A program made the position numbers and the translations under genes. From NCBI RefSeq assembly GCF_005048855.1, contig NZ_SUME01000008.1, forward strand, positions 124,001 to 188,000: a stretch of DNA of 64,000 bases. The letters run 5' to 3'. Below the pieces are notes generated by a model. It ran no database searches. It saw nothing but the letters and a program-made list of their open reading frames with translations, and was not told the origin of the DNA. Source of the stretch: Sphingobacterium olei (lineage in GTDB: Bacteria > Bacteroidota > Bacteroidia > Sphingobacteriales > Sphingobacteriaceae). Of the stretch, positions 52,695 to 62,624 are shown in pieces (positions within the stretch are counted from its first letter, which is position 1; the number at the start of each line of letters is the position of its first letter).

Positions 52695-54464
52695 ATGAAA
52701 AAAACACTATTTATATTCGGCATCGCCTCTACATTATGTTTCACCTCGTGTGAAGATATGTTTTCGCCTGCCATTGAAAATATCCTCGATATAGAAACAG
52801 CCTACGACAGGCCGTTATATGCACAGGGGCTGTTATTAAATGGGTATACACGTGTACCTACCAATAGTTGGTCTTTTAACGATGTAGCTACCGACAATGC
52901 TGTTACAAACGATCGTGCAAGCGATTACTTGAAAATTGCCACAGGACAGTGGACAGCGATCAACAACCCTTTCGATCAATGGCGCAACAGCAAGTCGGCT
53001 ATACAGTACCTTAACAACTTTCTAGCGTTGACAGACAAGGTGCAGTGGGCAACGACGGAGCCGGTTACCGCCATGTTTAACGACCGTATGAAAGGTGAAG
53101 CTTACGGTCTCCGTGCCCTCTTTCTGTTCCATCTACTCCAATCACACGCCGGAAAAAGCAAAAGCGGCGAACTGCTGGGTGTGCCTATTGTACTCGAGCA
53201 TGAGACATTGGAGTCTGATTTCAATCATCCCAGAGCGACGTTTGAAGAGTGTATGCAACAAATTTATGCAGACCTCCAAAAAGCAGAGGACCTACTGCCC
53301 TTAGATTACGAAGATATTTCTTCGGAAAGTCAAATTCCAACCAAATATCAAAGTATCGGGATTAATGTAAGCGATTACAATCGGGTTTTTGGAGATCATT
53401 TTCGGCTGCGGATGACTCGGCGGATAGCCCAGGCCATCAAGGCAAAAGCTGCCCTACAAGCCGCCAGTCCAGCCTACAGTAGTGGCAACACAACCACTTG
53501 GGCTGACGCGGCCAACTACGCGGCTCTGGTCATCCAACAAAAAGGAGGAATAGCAGGCATAGATCCACAGGGTGCGTTATTTTATCAATCGGCAAGTGTG
53601 AATACGATGAATGAGGGGCGAAATACGGCCGAAATCCTATGGCGCGTGGATCGTGGTGATGTGACATCAAACTTAGAGGCAGACCATTTCCCACCAACAT
53701 TATTTGGTCGTGGTCGCCTGAATCCGACACAAAACCTTGTCGACGCCTTTCCCATGGCCAATGGATACCCTATTAGTGATGCCGCCAATAGCGGATATGT
53801 TGCCACTGCACCTTATGATAATCGTGATCCACGTCTTAAAAACTATATTTTGGTAAACGGTGGCACGGCTGGTGTCAATAATACGGCGATCAACACCGCG
53901 GTAAACAGTCCGACCAATGATGGGTTAAATAAGGTAGAAACCTCAACACGGACAGGATATTACATGCGTAAGCTGTTAAGACAGGATGTCAACCTCAATC
54001 CGTCTTCTGTATCAGGACAATACCACATCACTCCTAGATTACGTATGACCGAGATTTACCTTGCCTATGCCGAGGCAGCCAATGAAGCTTGGGGACCTAT
54101 GGGTACAGGTATACATAGCTTTTCCGCTTATGATATCATCAAAGCGATCCGTACCCGTGCCGGTGTAGGTACGACAAACGGAGACCCCTATTTAGAACAA
54201 GTGAAAAACGATAAAGCGCTCATGCAGCAACTCATCCGAAACGAAAGGCGTTTGGAATTATGTTTTGAAGGCTTCCGTTTTTGGGATCTTCGAAGGTGGA
54301 ATTCAAATTTCACGCAGCCTGCACAGGGCGTCAGTATACAAAATAATGCGTATACAACGATCAATGTCGAAAATAGAGTATATGAGCCCTATATGCAGTA
54401 TGGCCCTATTCCTTACAGTGAAATACTGAAATATAATAATCTCGAACAAAACAACGGCTGGTAA
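52695..54464 (+). CDS. susD: Second SusD/RagB surface glycan-binding lipoprotein (XusD position)
   Basis: 589 aa with lipobox Cys19 (LCFTSCEDMFSP). SusD-fold blocks are RGLFLFHLL-like ALFLFHLLQSHAG, TEIYLAYAEAANEA, AIRTRAGVGT and LIRNERRLELCFEGFRFWDLRRW. The C-terminus ends KYNNLEQNNGW. It is 20 bp before the next small lipoprotein gene. Together with the first SusD it provides two lids for xylan binding at the cell surface. Confidence 0.94.
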   Translation: MKKTLFIFGIASTLCFTSCEDMFSPAIENILDIETAYDRPLYAQGLLLNGYTRVPTNSWSFNDVATDNAVTNDRASDYLKIATGQWTAINNPFDQWRNSKSAIQYLNNFLALTDKVQWATTEPVTAMFNDRMKGEAYGLRALFLFHLLQSHAGKSKSGELLGVPIVLEHETLESDFNHPRATFEECMQQIYADLQKAEDLLPLDYEDISSESQIPTKYQSIGINVSDYNRVFGDHFRLRMTRRIAQAIKAKAALQAASPAYSSGNTTTWADAANYAALVIQQKGGIAGIDPQGALFYQSASVNTMNEGRNTAEILWRVDRGDVTSNLEADHFPPTLFGRGRLNPTQNLVDAFPMANGYPISDAANSGYVATAPYDNRDPRLKNYILVNGGTAGVNNTAINTAVNSPTNDGLNKVETSTRTGYYMRKLLRQDVNLNPSSVSGQYHITPRLRMTEIYLAYAEAANEAWGPMGTGIHSFSAYDIIKAIRTRAGVGTTNGDPYLEQVKNDKALMQQLIRNERRLELCFEGFRFWDLRRWNSNFTQPAQGVSIQNNAYTTINVENRVYEPYMQYGPIPYSEILKYNNLEQNNGW

Positions 54465-54483
54465 ACCATAAAAAAACAATCAG

Positions 54484-55518
54484 ATGAAAAGAATACTTAT
54501 ATTTTCCGCGATGCTACTTTTAGCATTTATCTCCTGTAAAAACCAGGATTGGGAATTCCCGGATTTCGAATACCAGACGATATATTTCGCCTACCAATAT
54601 CCCGTACGTACGATCACTATGGGAGAAGATATATTTGATACTTCACTTGATAATCAGGGGAAAGTGAATGTCATGGCTACGACCGGTGGTGTCTACAGCA
54701 ATAAGCAGGATATCACGATTGATTTTGTTGTTGATAATGCCATGACCGAGAATATTACGTACGGTTCAGGGGGTGCAGATGTGCAACCCCTACCTAGTAA
54801 TTATTATACCCTAGCTTCCAACAAAATTGTTATACCAAAGGGCAAGCCTTCTGGAGGAGTCGAGGTACAGCTTACGGATGCTTTTTTTGCAGACCCAAAA
54901 GCTGTTCATACGACTTACGTTCTCCCTATCCGTTTGACAGGCGTAGCCAGTGCCGATTCAATTTTATCGGGCACACCGTCTCCAGGAAGTTTATTACGTA
55001 AGGCGGTGGCCGATGACTGGGATATAGCTCCTAAAGATTACACCTTCTATGCTATCAAATACATCAACACCTGGCACGGTAATTACCTGCGCAGGGGACA
55101 AGATGTCATTGTTGGAAAAAACGGAAACACTTCCCTTAGCCAAACGCAGGTAAGACGCGAAGCATTCGTTGAAAAAGATGAGGTAAAGAGCCTGTCTACA
55201 CAGTCGCTAAAGAATACCATACTTCCGCTTACATTCAAGGACGTGGATGGCACAAACATCAACTTTAATCTCATCCTGTCTTTTGATAACAACAATAACT
55301 GTAGTGTTAGCTCCGGTACAACAGGCATCACGGCATCCGGTAATGGCAAGTTTATTAAAAGAGGGGAGAAAAACAGTTGGGGCAACACCGATCGCGATGC
55401 GATGTATCTGGAATACCAGATCGATATGGCGCAGATGAGTATCAGCACAAAGGACACATTGGTTATGCGCGACAGAGGTGTAAAAATGGAAACTTTTTCT
55501 GTGGCTCTAAAACCTTAA
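54484..55518 (+). CDS. Surface lipoprotein of xylan locus (XusE position, DUF1735-like)
   Basis: 344 aa lipoprotein (Cys18 in LLLAFISCKNQDW). The first part has an Ig-like DUF1735-type domain (about 30-160), with LASNKIVIPKGKPSGGVEV and TTYVLPIRLTGVA. This domain is typical of surface glycan-binding proteins in these operons. The C-terminal half is beta-rich and unassigned (LSFDNNNNCSVSSGTTGI, YLEYQIDMAQM). In gut Bacteroidetes the gene at this position is xusE. It probably binds xylan chains at the surface. It sits between the second SusD and the GH10 xylanase, 25 bp before the latter. Confidence 0.82.
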   Translation: MKRILIFSAMLLLAFISCKNQDWEFPDFEYQTIYFAYQYPVRTITMGEDIFDTSLDNQGKVNVMATTGGVYSNKQDITIDFVVDNAMTENITYGSGGADVQPLPSNYYTLASNKIVIPKGKPSGGVEVQLTDAFFADPKAVHTTYVLPIRLTGVASADSILSGTPSPGSLLRKAVADDWDIAPKDYTFYAIKYINTWHGNYLRRGQDVIVGKNGNTSLSQTQVRREAFVEKDEVKSLSTQSLKNTILPLTFKDVDGTNINFNLILSFDNNNNCSVSSGTTGITASGNGKFIKRGEKNSWGNTDRDAMYLEYQIDMAQMSISTKDTLVMRDRGVKMETFSVALKP

Positions 55519-55543
55519 TTCAACCAATTAAACACTTACAAAT

Positions 55544-57709
55544 ATGAACCGAGTTAATAAACGAATTGGATATAGCCTGCTTGCAGGTGTCCTATTAAGT
55601 TCATGCGCCAAGCATGAAATGTTAGACTACTTAGCGGGAAAACCAGAAAGTGTCATCGCACAGGAAGATATAAACTCGTATGCACCATTAATGTCATACA
55701 TAGATAGAAATGCTCATCCTAATTTTAAATGGGGTGTAGCATTGAATATGGATGATTACCTTAATAGAGGGGTGATGTACCGCTTGGTAAATCGCAATTT
55801 TGAGGAAATGGTGATGGGATACGAGATGAAGCACTCCTCCATCGTACAAGCAGATGGCTCACTTAACCTGAGCAAGCTTGAGCGTTTGATTACCGCAGCT
55901 AAAGAAAATAACATGGCCCTCTTTGGTCACACGCTTACCTGGCACTCCGGACAGAATGCAACCTATCTAAATAGCCTGATTGCGCCGATCAAGTTACCTG
56001 GGGGTGGCGGACCAACATGGGATATCGTGACCTCAAATGACTTCGAAAGTTCGGATAATGGTAACTATGAATATAACACCAATGCTGTGGTTTCCTTTAC
56101 AGCTAACGGCCAGGGCGCCAACGGCGAAGGTCGTGCACTTAAACTGGAAAACGAAAGTGTGCGTACGAATGACTGGGATGTGCAATTTTTCATCAAATTT
56201 TCGCCCGTTGTGAAAGCAGGCGAACGTTATACGCTCAGCATAGATATGAAGTCAGACGCTGCAGCTACATTCGGAACACAAGCTCATTTGGTACCCTACT
56301 CCTATAAGCATTATGAATTTTTCGGGAGCTTTTCAACCACTCCAACTTGGGCAACATTTACCAAAGAGATCATAATTACGCCAGAAATGGCAGACTGTAG
56401 TACCATTGCCTTTAACCTTGGAAAGCACGCGACCACATTTTATTTTGACAACCTGAAGTTGACTAAATACAATGAAGAAGGTACTGGAGGCTCAAGTGAA
56501 GCGGGGTACGCGTTAAAACTGACAAATCCGACGGTAGTAAATGCTTGGGAAGCGCAAACGGTCCATGATCTCACAGGTATTGAGAACAATACCGAATATA
56601 TCTTAAAAGTGGCAGCAAAAGGCAGTAAAGCCGGAAACATTAGCTTTGACCTGCAAAGCACCGCTGATTATCAAGGCAATGGCTTTGGTGCGATAGCTTT
56701 AACGACAGATTATAAAGAGTACGAACTTAAACTCACCACTACCGCTTTGCGCAACCGGTTTATCATTAATCACGGACAATATAACGGTACGGCTTTAATT
56801 GATCATATCAGTTTAACAAAAGCGGGATCCAATACCAACCTGCTTAGCAACGGGGATTTTGAAAATGGCATCAGCCCTTGGGGCGGTTGGGGTAACAGCT
56901 CCACGCGTTCACAATCTGCAAAAGGAGAAGGATATGGTGGCCCCGGGGGTAGTATAATTGAAAAAACACCGGAAGAGAAAAAGTCAATCCTAACCGAGGC
57001 ACTGGAAACATTTATCGCAGGGATGTTATCGGTTACCAAAGACTATGTTAAAGCTTGGGATGTCGTAAACGAACCGATGTCCGATTGGCCAGATCAGTAC
57101 GCGCTAAAGACCGGCGTCGGTAAAGCCGAATTGGCAGAAGATGAATTCTATTGGCAGGATTACCTCGGTAAAGACTATGCCGTCCAAGCGATCCAATTTG
57201 CTAGGCAATATGGTAACCCAGCCGATATACTTTTCATCAATGATTATGGTCTCGAAGGTGGCGGTAACAAATGTAAAGGCCTGATTGCCTATGTTGATTA
57301 CGTAGAAAGTCAAGGCGTAACGGTAGATGGTATCGGTACACAAATGCACATTGACATTAAGACCAATAAAGATAACATCATCAACATGTACGAATTATTG
57401 GCTGCCACCGGCAAATTGATCAAAGTATCCGAGCTCGACATCGGTCTGGGCGACGGCATCAAAACACCGAATGCGACAGCCGAAATGTACCAAAAACAAG
57501 CGGAAATGTACAAGTTTGTGATCGAAAAATATTTTGAGATCATTCCGAAAGCCCAGCAGTACGGTATTACCGTCTGGAGTCCATTAGACAGCCCAGACAA
57601 CCAATATTCGTTCTGGAGAAGGGGCGAACCAATTGGATTATGGACCGAGTCTTTCGTCCGGAAACCGGCCTATCAAGCAGTTGCTGAGGCACTGGAAAAA
57701 CAAAAATAA
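55544..57709 (+). CDS. GH10 endo-xylanase lipoprotein with carbohydrate-binding modules inserted in the catalytic domain
   Basis: 721 aa surface lipoprotein (lipobox LLSSCAKHE, Cys21). The GH10 barrel starts at about 55 (WGVALNMDDYLNRG) and runs through MALFGHTLTWHSGQNATYL to about 145. About 330 residues of tandem CBM4/9/22-like beta-sandwich follow (FESSDNGNYEYNTN; FENGISPWGGWGNS). The barrel resumes at about 475. The acid/base is Glu510 in AWDVVNEPMSDW and the nucleophile Glu630 in VSELDIGLGDG. WSPLDSPDNQYSFW and the C-terminal RKPAYQAVAEAL complete it. This split architecture is that of the Xyn10C xylanases in Xus loci. It makes the first cuts in xylan outside the cell. Confidence 0.96.
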   Translation: MNRVNKRIGYSLLAGVLLSSCAKHEMLDYLAGKPESVIAQEDINSYAPLMSYIDRNAHPNFKWGVALNMDDYLNRGVMYRLVNRNFEEMVMGYEMKHSSIVQADGSLNLSKLERLITAAKENNMALFGHTLTWHSGQNATYLNSLIAPIKLPGGGGPTWDIVTSNDFESSDNGNYEYNTNAVVSFTANGQGANGEGRALKLENESVRTNDWDVQFFIKFSPVVKAGERYTLSIDMKSDAAATFGTQAHLVPYSYKHYEFFGSFSTTPTWATFTKEIIITPEMADCSTIAFNLGKHATTFYFDNLKLTKYNEEGTGGSSEAGYALKLTNPTVVNAWEAQTVHDLTGIENNTEYILKVAAKGSKAGNISFDLQSTADYQGNGFGAIALTTDYKEYELKLTTTALRNRFIINHGQYNGTALIDHISLTKAGSNTNLLSNGDFENGISPWGGWGNSSTRSQSAKGEGYGGPGGSIIEKTPEEKKSILTEALETFIAGMLSVTKDYVKAWDVVNEPMSDWPDQYALKTGVGKAELAEDEFYWQDYLGKDYAVQAIQFARQYGNPADILFINDYGLEGGGNKCKGLIAYVDYVESQGVTVDGIGTQMHIDIKTNKDNIINMYELLAATGKLIKVSELDIGLGDGIKTPNATAEMYQKQAEMYKFVIEKYFEIIPKAQQYGITVWSPLDSPDNQYSFWRRGEPIGLWTESFVRKPAYQAVAEALEKQK

Positions 57710-57752
57710 CGATATGCTGTTTCCGTTAGAAACACTGAAACAGTTCTTTTTT

Positions 57753-57786
57753 GGGGGGGCGATAGGGCAATCGTCCCTCCTTTTTT
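57753..57786 (+). terminator. Terminator at the end of the core xylan operon
   Basis: GGGGGGCGAT pairs with ATCGTCCCTCC around a 6-nt loop and is followed by TTTTTT. It lies between the GH10 gene and the SGNH esterase, which may therefore be read through only in part. Confidence 0.85.
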
Positions 57787-57805
57787 ACTAATAGGCACAA
57801 AAATC

Positions 57806-58657
57806 ATGAATATAAAGAATTACTTTATCTTATTGACCATTACAACCTCTATTTCAATATATACAAATCAGCAATCATATGCCCAAGACAAAAATTTCCA
57901 CATTTATCTCTGTTTCGGCCAATCCAATATGGAAGGCCATGGCAAGTTCGAAGATCAAGACACTGTCGGTAATGACCGCTTCTATGCGCTCCAAGCCGTA
58001 GACTGCCCTGATCGCGATCGCAAAAAAGGAGAATGGTATATTGCCAAACCTCCTATCACGCGGTGCAATACAGGTTTGACACCTGCAGATTACTTTGGCA
58101 AAGCATTGACGGATAATCTTCCAGACAGCATTCGCGTTGGCGTCATCAACGTATCCGTAGGTGGATGCCATATCCAGCTCTTCGATAGAGATAGCACCAG
58201 CAGCTACGTAGCCAAAGCACCTAGTTGGATGAAAGGGATGCTGGCAGCCTATAGCAACGATCCTTATGGGAGACTCGTTGAAATGGGCAAGATAGCGCAA
58301 CAAAGTGGTATCATAAAAGGCATCTTACTGCATCAGGGAGAAAGCAATACTGGAGATCCCGACTGGCCAAACAAAGTGAATAAGGTCTATCAAAATCTAT
58401 TACAAGATCTTAGACTCGAAGCATCCAAAACACCGTTGTTGGCTGGTGAAATGCTATCAGCTGAGCAGGGCGGGAAATGCGCCAGTATGAATACCATTAT
58501 TCAAGCCTTGCCACAGACGGTTCGCAATGCACATATCATTTCATCCAAAGATTGTGAAGGTGTGCCTGACGGATTGCACTTTAGCCCTGCAGGCTATCGT
58601 CAATTGGGGAAAAACTATGCTTATAAGATGCTTCAGCTTATGAAAAGTGCTCCATAA
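57806..58657 (+). CDS. SGNH acetylxylan esterase (CE6-like, sialate O-acetylesterase fold)
   Basis: 283 aa exported esterase (signal ending QQSYAQ). The opening FHIYLCFGQSNMEGHGKF holds the nucleophile Ser40, with INVSVGGCHIQLF, LLHQGESNTGD and the C-terminal Asp/His pair DGLHFSPAGYRQLG. It is shorter than the other SGNH protein (34778-36640) and has no jelly-roll insert. Short forms like this are the CE6 type that deacetylate xylan. It follows the core operon terminator by 20 bp and converges on the GH43 gene. Confidence 0.87.
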   Translation: MNIKNYFILLTITTSISIYTNQQSYAQDKNFHIYLCFGQSNMEGHGKFEDQDTVGNDRFYALQAVDCPDRDRKKGEWYIAKPPITRCNTGLTPADYFGKALTDNLPDSIRVGVINVSVGGCHIQLFDRDSTSSYVAKAPSWMKGMLAAYSNDPYGRLVEMGKIAQQSGIIKGILLHQGESNTGDPDWPNKVNKVYQNLLQDLRLEASKTPLLAGEMLSAEQGGKCASMNTIIQALPQTVRNAHIISSKDCEGVPDGLHFSPAGYRQLGKNYAYKMLQLMKSAP

Positions 58658-58672
58658 AAACTATCGCATAAG

Positions 58673-58704
58673 AAACCCTCAACAATCGGGCGATTGTGAG
58701 GGTT
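58673..58704. terminator. Bidirectional hairpin between convergent PUL arms
   Basis: AACCCTCAACAATCG and CGATTGTGAGGGTT form a near-perfect stem (one bulge) between the SGNH esterase and the convergent GH43 gene. The T tract is short on both strands. Confidence 0.6.
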
Positions 58705-58741
58705 CATCCTGTTGCAAAAAGAGCAGCGACGATTAAATAAC

Positions 58742-60505
58742 TTAATGAAGCAGCTTTACATCATTTGCGGACGTGCTATACAAGCCAATCATCGATCCTG
58801 TAAATCCGCCGGCAATATCCGTAGAAAGGATATCACCCGATACAGTTCCACCTATATTTTTATAATCCGAATCGATTGAAGCATAGGAAAACTGATAATT
58901 ATCGCCTTCTGCGTGAACACGTAATCTAATTTTACCAGATTCGGTGAGCTTCTCCTTCGCTACTACTTGCGCACTTCCTTTTTCCGTGCGTTCTAATACC
59001 AAGTAATAGTCGTTACCAGATTTGGTCACGCCAAATACATAATTGAATGCTTCACTTTGCAGGCAAGTAATACCAGCCAAATCGCTTTCGGACCTTGGCG
59101 TATAGTTCATCTCTACCTCGGTCGTAAATACCATATGTTGCTGCCGATAGAAAAGTGCTGAAATCGGTTTTTGTTCCCTTATACTTACTTCAAATGGCTT
59201 AATGATCAGTCCCGCCTTACCCTCCACAACAAACTTGTCACGAGGTCCGCGCAGTGCAATCCAACGCAAATCCAAACCTTTTCCTTCAAATTTATCTATA
59301 AACGTAAAGTTGCCATTCTCAAAATATGCCCCTGTATTCATTTCGTTCTTTGCACCTTTAGGCATATGGATAGACGGTTTCAGTGGTTCCATCCCACCTT
59401 CAAATACAGGCCATTCGTCCGACCAATCTACCGGTAAGATAAAGGTCTCACGTCCCGTGTTAACCCGTTTTTTTTCGTTGGGTCTAACCGCCAGAAAGAC
59501 CCCATACCACTCCCCTTCTGGAGTTTGCACCAAATCGGCATGCCCGGCCCACTCTACGGGGTTTGGTCTGCTTTTATCCAAATGACGTTGCGAAAGAATA
59601 GGATTCGTCTTCGCAGGGACATATGGCCCCATAGGATTGGTACTGGAAAAAACCACTTCACTGTGATTGCCCCCGGTGCCACCTTCGGCACACATTAAGT
59701 AGTACTTCCCATTTTTCTTATAAACATGTGGTGCTTCGATCCAAATGGGTTTTTTCGTAATATCAACCCCTCCGTCCACGATAATTTTACTCGTACCTGC
59801 AATTATTTGATCCTTTTCCACATCATACTCCCATATTTTAATGACGCGGTGCCCTTGATAAAGCTCTTTCCCTTCATCAGGGGCATCGTTATGTACGACA
59901 TACGCTTTGCCGTCATCATCAAAGAACAGCGCAGGATCAATACCTCCAAAGTTCAGTTTTATGGGGTCTGTCCAGTTTCCTTTTTGCGGATCCTTTGTTT
60001 TAACGACCATATTACCAATCCCAGAAGCGATCTGTGTCGTGATCATGTAAAAAGTGTCGTTGTATGGGTTGTACATAATGTCTGGAGCATATATCCCCTC
60101 ACTAATACCTGCTGTTCCGACTTTCAACTGTGATTCCCGATCAAGTACATGCCCGATCTGTTTCCAATTTACGAGATCTTTCGAATGGAAAATAGGCACA
60201 CCCGGAAACATCACAAAAGATGAATTTACTAAATAATAGTCATCACCCTTTCGCGTAATACTCGGATCGGGGTAACAGCCTTGTAAAATAGGGCTGTAAA
60301 ACTCTCCCCCTGTGAGCGGGTTTTCATCATATATCTTATCGTTTCCGCTGTATTCAAAGTTACTGAATACCGGTTGCCCTTCAGCAGGACGTGTACTGTC
60401 TGCATCATTTGATTTCAAGCCATGGCAAGAAACAAATAATGCGCAAGCCATTAGGCTCCATATTCCTATGTCTCCTGCTATCTTGGTTGTCTTTTTTTGC
60501 TTCAT
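58742..60505 (-). CDS. GH43 beta-xylosidase lipoprotein with C-terminal beta-sandwich
   Basis: 587 aa with an N-terminal lipobox-like CALFVSCHGLK (Cys27). The propeller opens at YSPILQGCYPDPSITRKGDD (catalytic base Asp80) and includes NSSFVMFPGVPIFHSKDLVNW, GIYAPDIMYN, GGIDPALFFDDDGKAYVVHND and IEAPHVYKKNGKYYLMCAEGG. The likely acid Glu is in this last block. The C-terminal 200 residues form a lectin-like domain of the GH43 C2 type. Probably releases xylose or arabinose at the cell surface or in the periplasm. Last gene of the right-hand arm, 47 bp after GH67. Confidence 0.92.
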   Translation of the reverse strand: MKQKKTTKIAGDIGIWSLMACALFVSCHGLKSNDADSTRPAEGQPVFSNFEYSGNDKIYDENPLTGGEFYSPILQGCYPDPSITRKGDDYYLVNSSFVMFPGVPIFHSKDLVNWKQIGHVLDRESQLKVGTAGISEGIYAPDIMYNPYNDTFYMITTQIASGIGNMVVKTKDPQKGNWTDPIKLNFGGIDPALFFDDDGKAYVVHNDAPDEGKELYQGHRVIKIWEYDVEKDQIIAGTSKIIVDGGVDITKKPIWIEAPHVYKKNGKYYLMCAEGGTGGNHSEVVFSSTNPMGPYVPAKTNPILSQRHLDKSRPNPVEWAGHADLVQTPEGEWYGVFLAVRPNEKKRVNTGRETFILPVDWSDEWPVFEGGMEPLKPSIHMPKGAKNEMNTGAYFENGNFTFIDKFEGKGLDLRWIALRGPRDKFVVEGKAGLIIKPFEVSIREQKPISALFYRQQHMVFTTEVEMNYTPRSESDLAGITCLQSEAFNYVFGVTKSGNDYYLVLERTEKGSAQVVAKEKLTESGKIRLRVHAEGDNYQFSYASIDSDYKNIGGTVSGDILSTDIAGGFTGSMIGLYSTSANDVKLLH

Positions 60506-60552
60506 TTTTGGTTGTGATTTTACGTTATTCGAATAGGTTAGCGCGTCAGGAT

Positions 60553-62601
60553 TTAATTATGGTGTTTTAACTTTAATTTAATTTTCTTGAGGTCTTCCAG
60601 TTCGTGTATGGGTCTTTCGATAGCATACGGAATAGGTTGTTCGGAGAACGTCTGAAAATAAAGCAGGCAGGCGTCCTTCCACCATACCGCGTCCTTCGCC
60701 TGGATCTTGAGTTTCGACTGTACATCTGCAAACCGCTGACTGTCGACATGGCTTTCCAGCTTATCCCAGATCTGTTGAAACGCCCGTACCTGTTGCACTC
60801 CTTCATCGTATTTATAACATAATTCGGCCCACATGCTACGTCCATTTTTCATCTGATAAGACCAGGGCACATGATGGAACCAAAGCAAAAAATTCTCTGG
60901 GCAGGTTTCAAGATCGCCATAGATACGATCCAGCGGTGCGAAATACTGGGACACGGCGTTACTTCCAGTGGCTGATCGGTCAAATCCGAGACCTGCACTA
61001 TTCGCATTGTGATAATACCATGGCATCCAATCTGGCCTTCCCCCTTGACGATCGCCCCAAGGCTCAGGCCCGTAATGGTGATCAAAGGCGAAGATATGGT
61101 GCAGTCCCAAAGGCATCATGTAATTCACTGCAGCTTCGCGCGACTCCAGCATCATTTGTTTGATCGGTTGTACAAATTCTTCGTGCGGGGTGAATGTCGA
61201 CCGGATCCATTCGGATGCAATTTGGTCGGAAGTAAGGCTGTGATTCCATGCCAATCGTCCGAATGCATACCAATTGGCCTGCGCAAAATTGTGCCCGGTC
61301 CAATTGCTGTCTTCCCCGATATTCGCCACGGCAGCAATCGCTGTTCGCTTTGCAGTGCGGAGCGTACCGTCTGTCAATTTAGCTATCGTACTCCCCTTTC
61401 CGCTGGCATACGTGTCGCTATCCAACGTTTCCTTAAATAACGGTGCGAGGTATACCAAATGATTCGAAAAGCCAAGGTACTCCTGTGTAATCTGGAATTC
61501 GATCATCTGCGTTGTTTCTTTCATCGCGCCGAAGAGTGGCGTGAATGGTTCCCGGGGTTGGAAATCGATAGGACCATTTTTTATCTGTATAATGACATTA
61601 TCACGGAATGCGCCATCCAGAGGTACAAATTCTAAATATGCTTGCTTGGCCCGGTCCTCATTTGTGGGGTTATATACAAAAGCGCGCCACATAACCAGAC
61701 CGTTATAGGGAGCTAATGCATCCGCAAGCATATTGGCACCATCTGCATGCGTGCGGTTGTAATCCTGTGGACCGGGTTGGCCTTCGGAATTCGCTTTTAC
61801 CAGAAAACCACCAAAATCGGGTATAGACTTATAAATTTCCCGCACCTTAGCCTTCCACCAGGCACGAACCTCGGGGTTGAGTGGATCTGAGTCGTGGACT
61901 CCTCCTATTACTTTTGGTGATGAAAAATTGATCGACAGGTACACCTGAATACCATAGAGACGAAACACATCCGCCAAAGCCTTAACTTTCAACAAATAGT
62001 CCGGCCGTAATATATCCGGAGATGCATTTACGTTATTGAGCACGACCGCATTGATTCCGATAGAAGCATTGGAGCGCGCATATGCCGCATATCGCGGTGA
62101 AATAGCTGTCGGAAGTTCGTCCCATTTCCAAAGAGAACGCCCAGCGTATCCACGCTCTACGGTACCGTCTAAGTTGTCCCAGTGATTGAGGATGCGTACA
62201 TCATAATCTGGAATTTCCGTGAGGTCGATTCCCTGTAAATCCCGTCCTTCCTGTTGCAGACGCAGTAAATGGTAAGCACCATACAGCAAGCCTCTATCTT
62301 TATACGCTACCACCTGTAAATGGTCTTTTTTCCATTTCAGCTGATAACCCTCATTCAGGTGCTTCATTTTCTTATCCAGTACCAGGTCTACCGTTGGACC
62401 ACGCCAATAGGTATCCAACTCCGTCTTAGCAACCTGAACGATAGCACCCATAGGCTTCGCCACAATAATATGTCGCCCGGCCGCCTGTGCCGCGGTGACG
62501 GGATCGTATCGGAGCCATAATAAACTACCATCTTCCGCTAGCAGAAAAATGGGTAACAGGAAAATAAAGCAAGCAAAAAATCGTGGTTTATTGGTAAACA
62601 T
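60553..62601 (-). CDS. aguA: GH67 alpha-glucuronidase
   Basis: 682 aa with signal peptide (1-22). It removes 4-O-methylglucuronic acid from the non-reducing end of xylo-oligosaccharides. Conserved blocks: ILNHWDNLDGTVERGYAGRS, GINAVVLNNVNA, the acid segment GGFLVKANSEGQPGPQDYNR, and the base residues in IQIKNGPIDFQPREPFTPLF and IEFQITQEYLGFSNHLVYLA. The C-terminal helical domain has LTSDQIASEWIRSTF and GLHHIFAFDHHYGPEPW. Length matches the family. It is 23 bp after the GH43 gene that precedes it in the operon. Confidence 0.97.
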   Translation of the reverse strand: MFTNKPRFFACFIFLLPIFLLAEDGSLLWLRYDPVTAAQAAGRHIIVAKPMGAIVQVAKTELDTYWRGPTVDLVLDKKMKHLNEGYQLKWKKDHLQVVAYKDRGLLYGAYHLLRLQQEGRDLQGIDLTEIPDYDVRILNHWDNLDGTVERGYAGRSLWKWDELPTAISPRYAAYARSNASIGINAVVLNNVNASPDILRPDYLLKVKALADVFRLYGIQVYLSINFSSPKVIGGVHDSDPLNPEVRAWWKAKVREIYKSIPDFGGFLVKANSEGQPGPQDYNRTHADGANMLADALAPYNGLVMWRAFVYNPTNEDRAKQAYLEFVPLDGAFRDNVIIQIKNGPIDFQPREPFTPLFGAMKETTQMIEFQITQEYLGFSNHLVYLAPLFKETLDSDTYASGKGSTIAKLTDGTLRTAKRTAIAAVANIGEDSNWTGHNFAQANWYAFGRLAWNHSLTSDQIASEWIRSTFTPHEEFVQPIKQMMLESREAAVNYMMPLGLHHIFAFDHHYGPEPWGDRQGGRPDWMPWYYHNANSAGLGFDRSATGSNAVSQYFAPLDRIYGDLETCPENFLLWFHHVPWSYQMKNGRSMWAELCYKYDEGVQQVRAFQQIWDKLESHVDSQRFADVQSKLKIQAKDAVWWKDACLLYFQTFSEQPIPYAIERPIHELEDLKKIKLKLKHHN

Positions 62602-62624
62602 AATTTTATTTTTATCCTATTGGG

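Noticed and set aside
55083..55457. 124-codon minus-strand frame in the XusE-position gene
   Set aside because: Antisense shadow of a well-supported lipoprotein gene within a tight operon.
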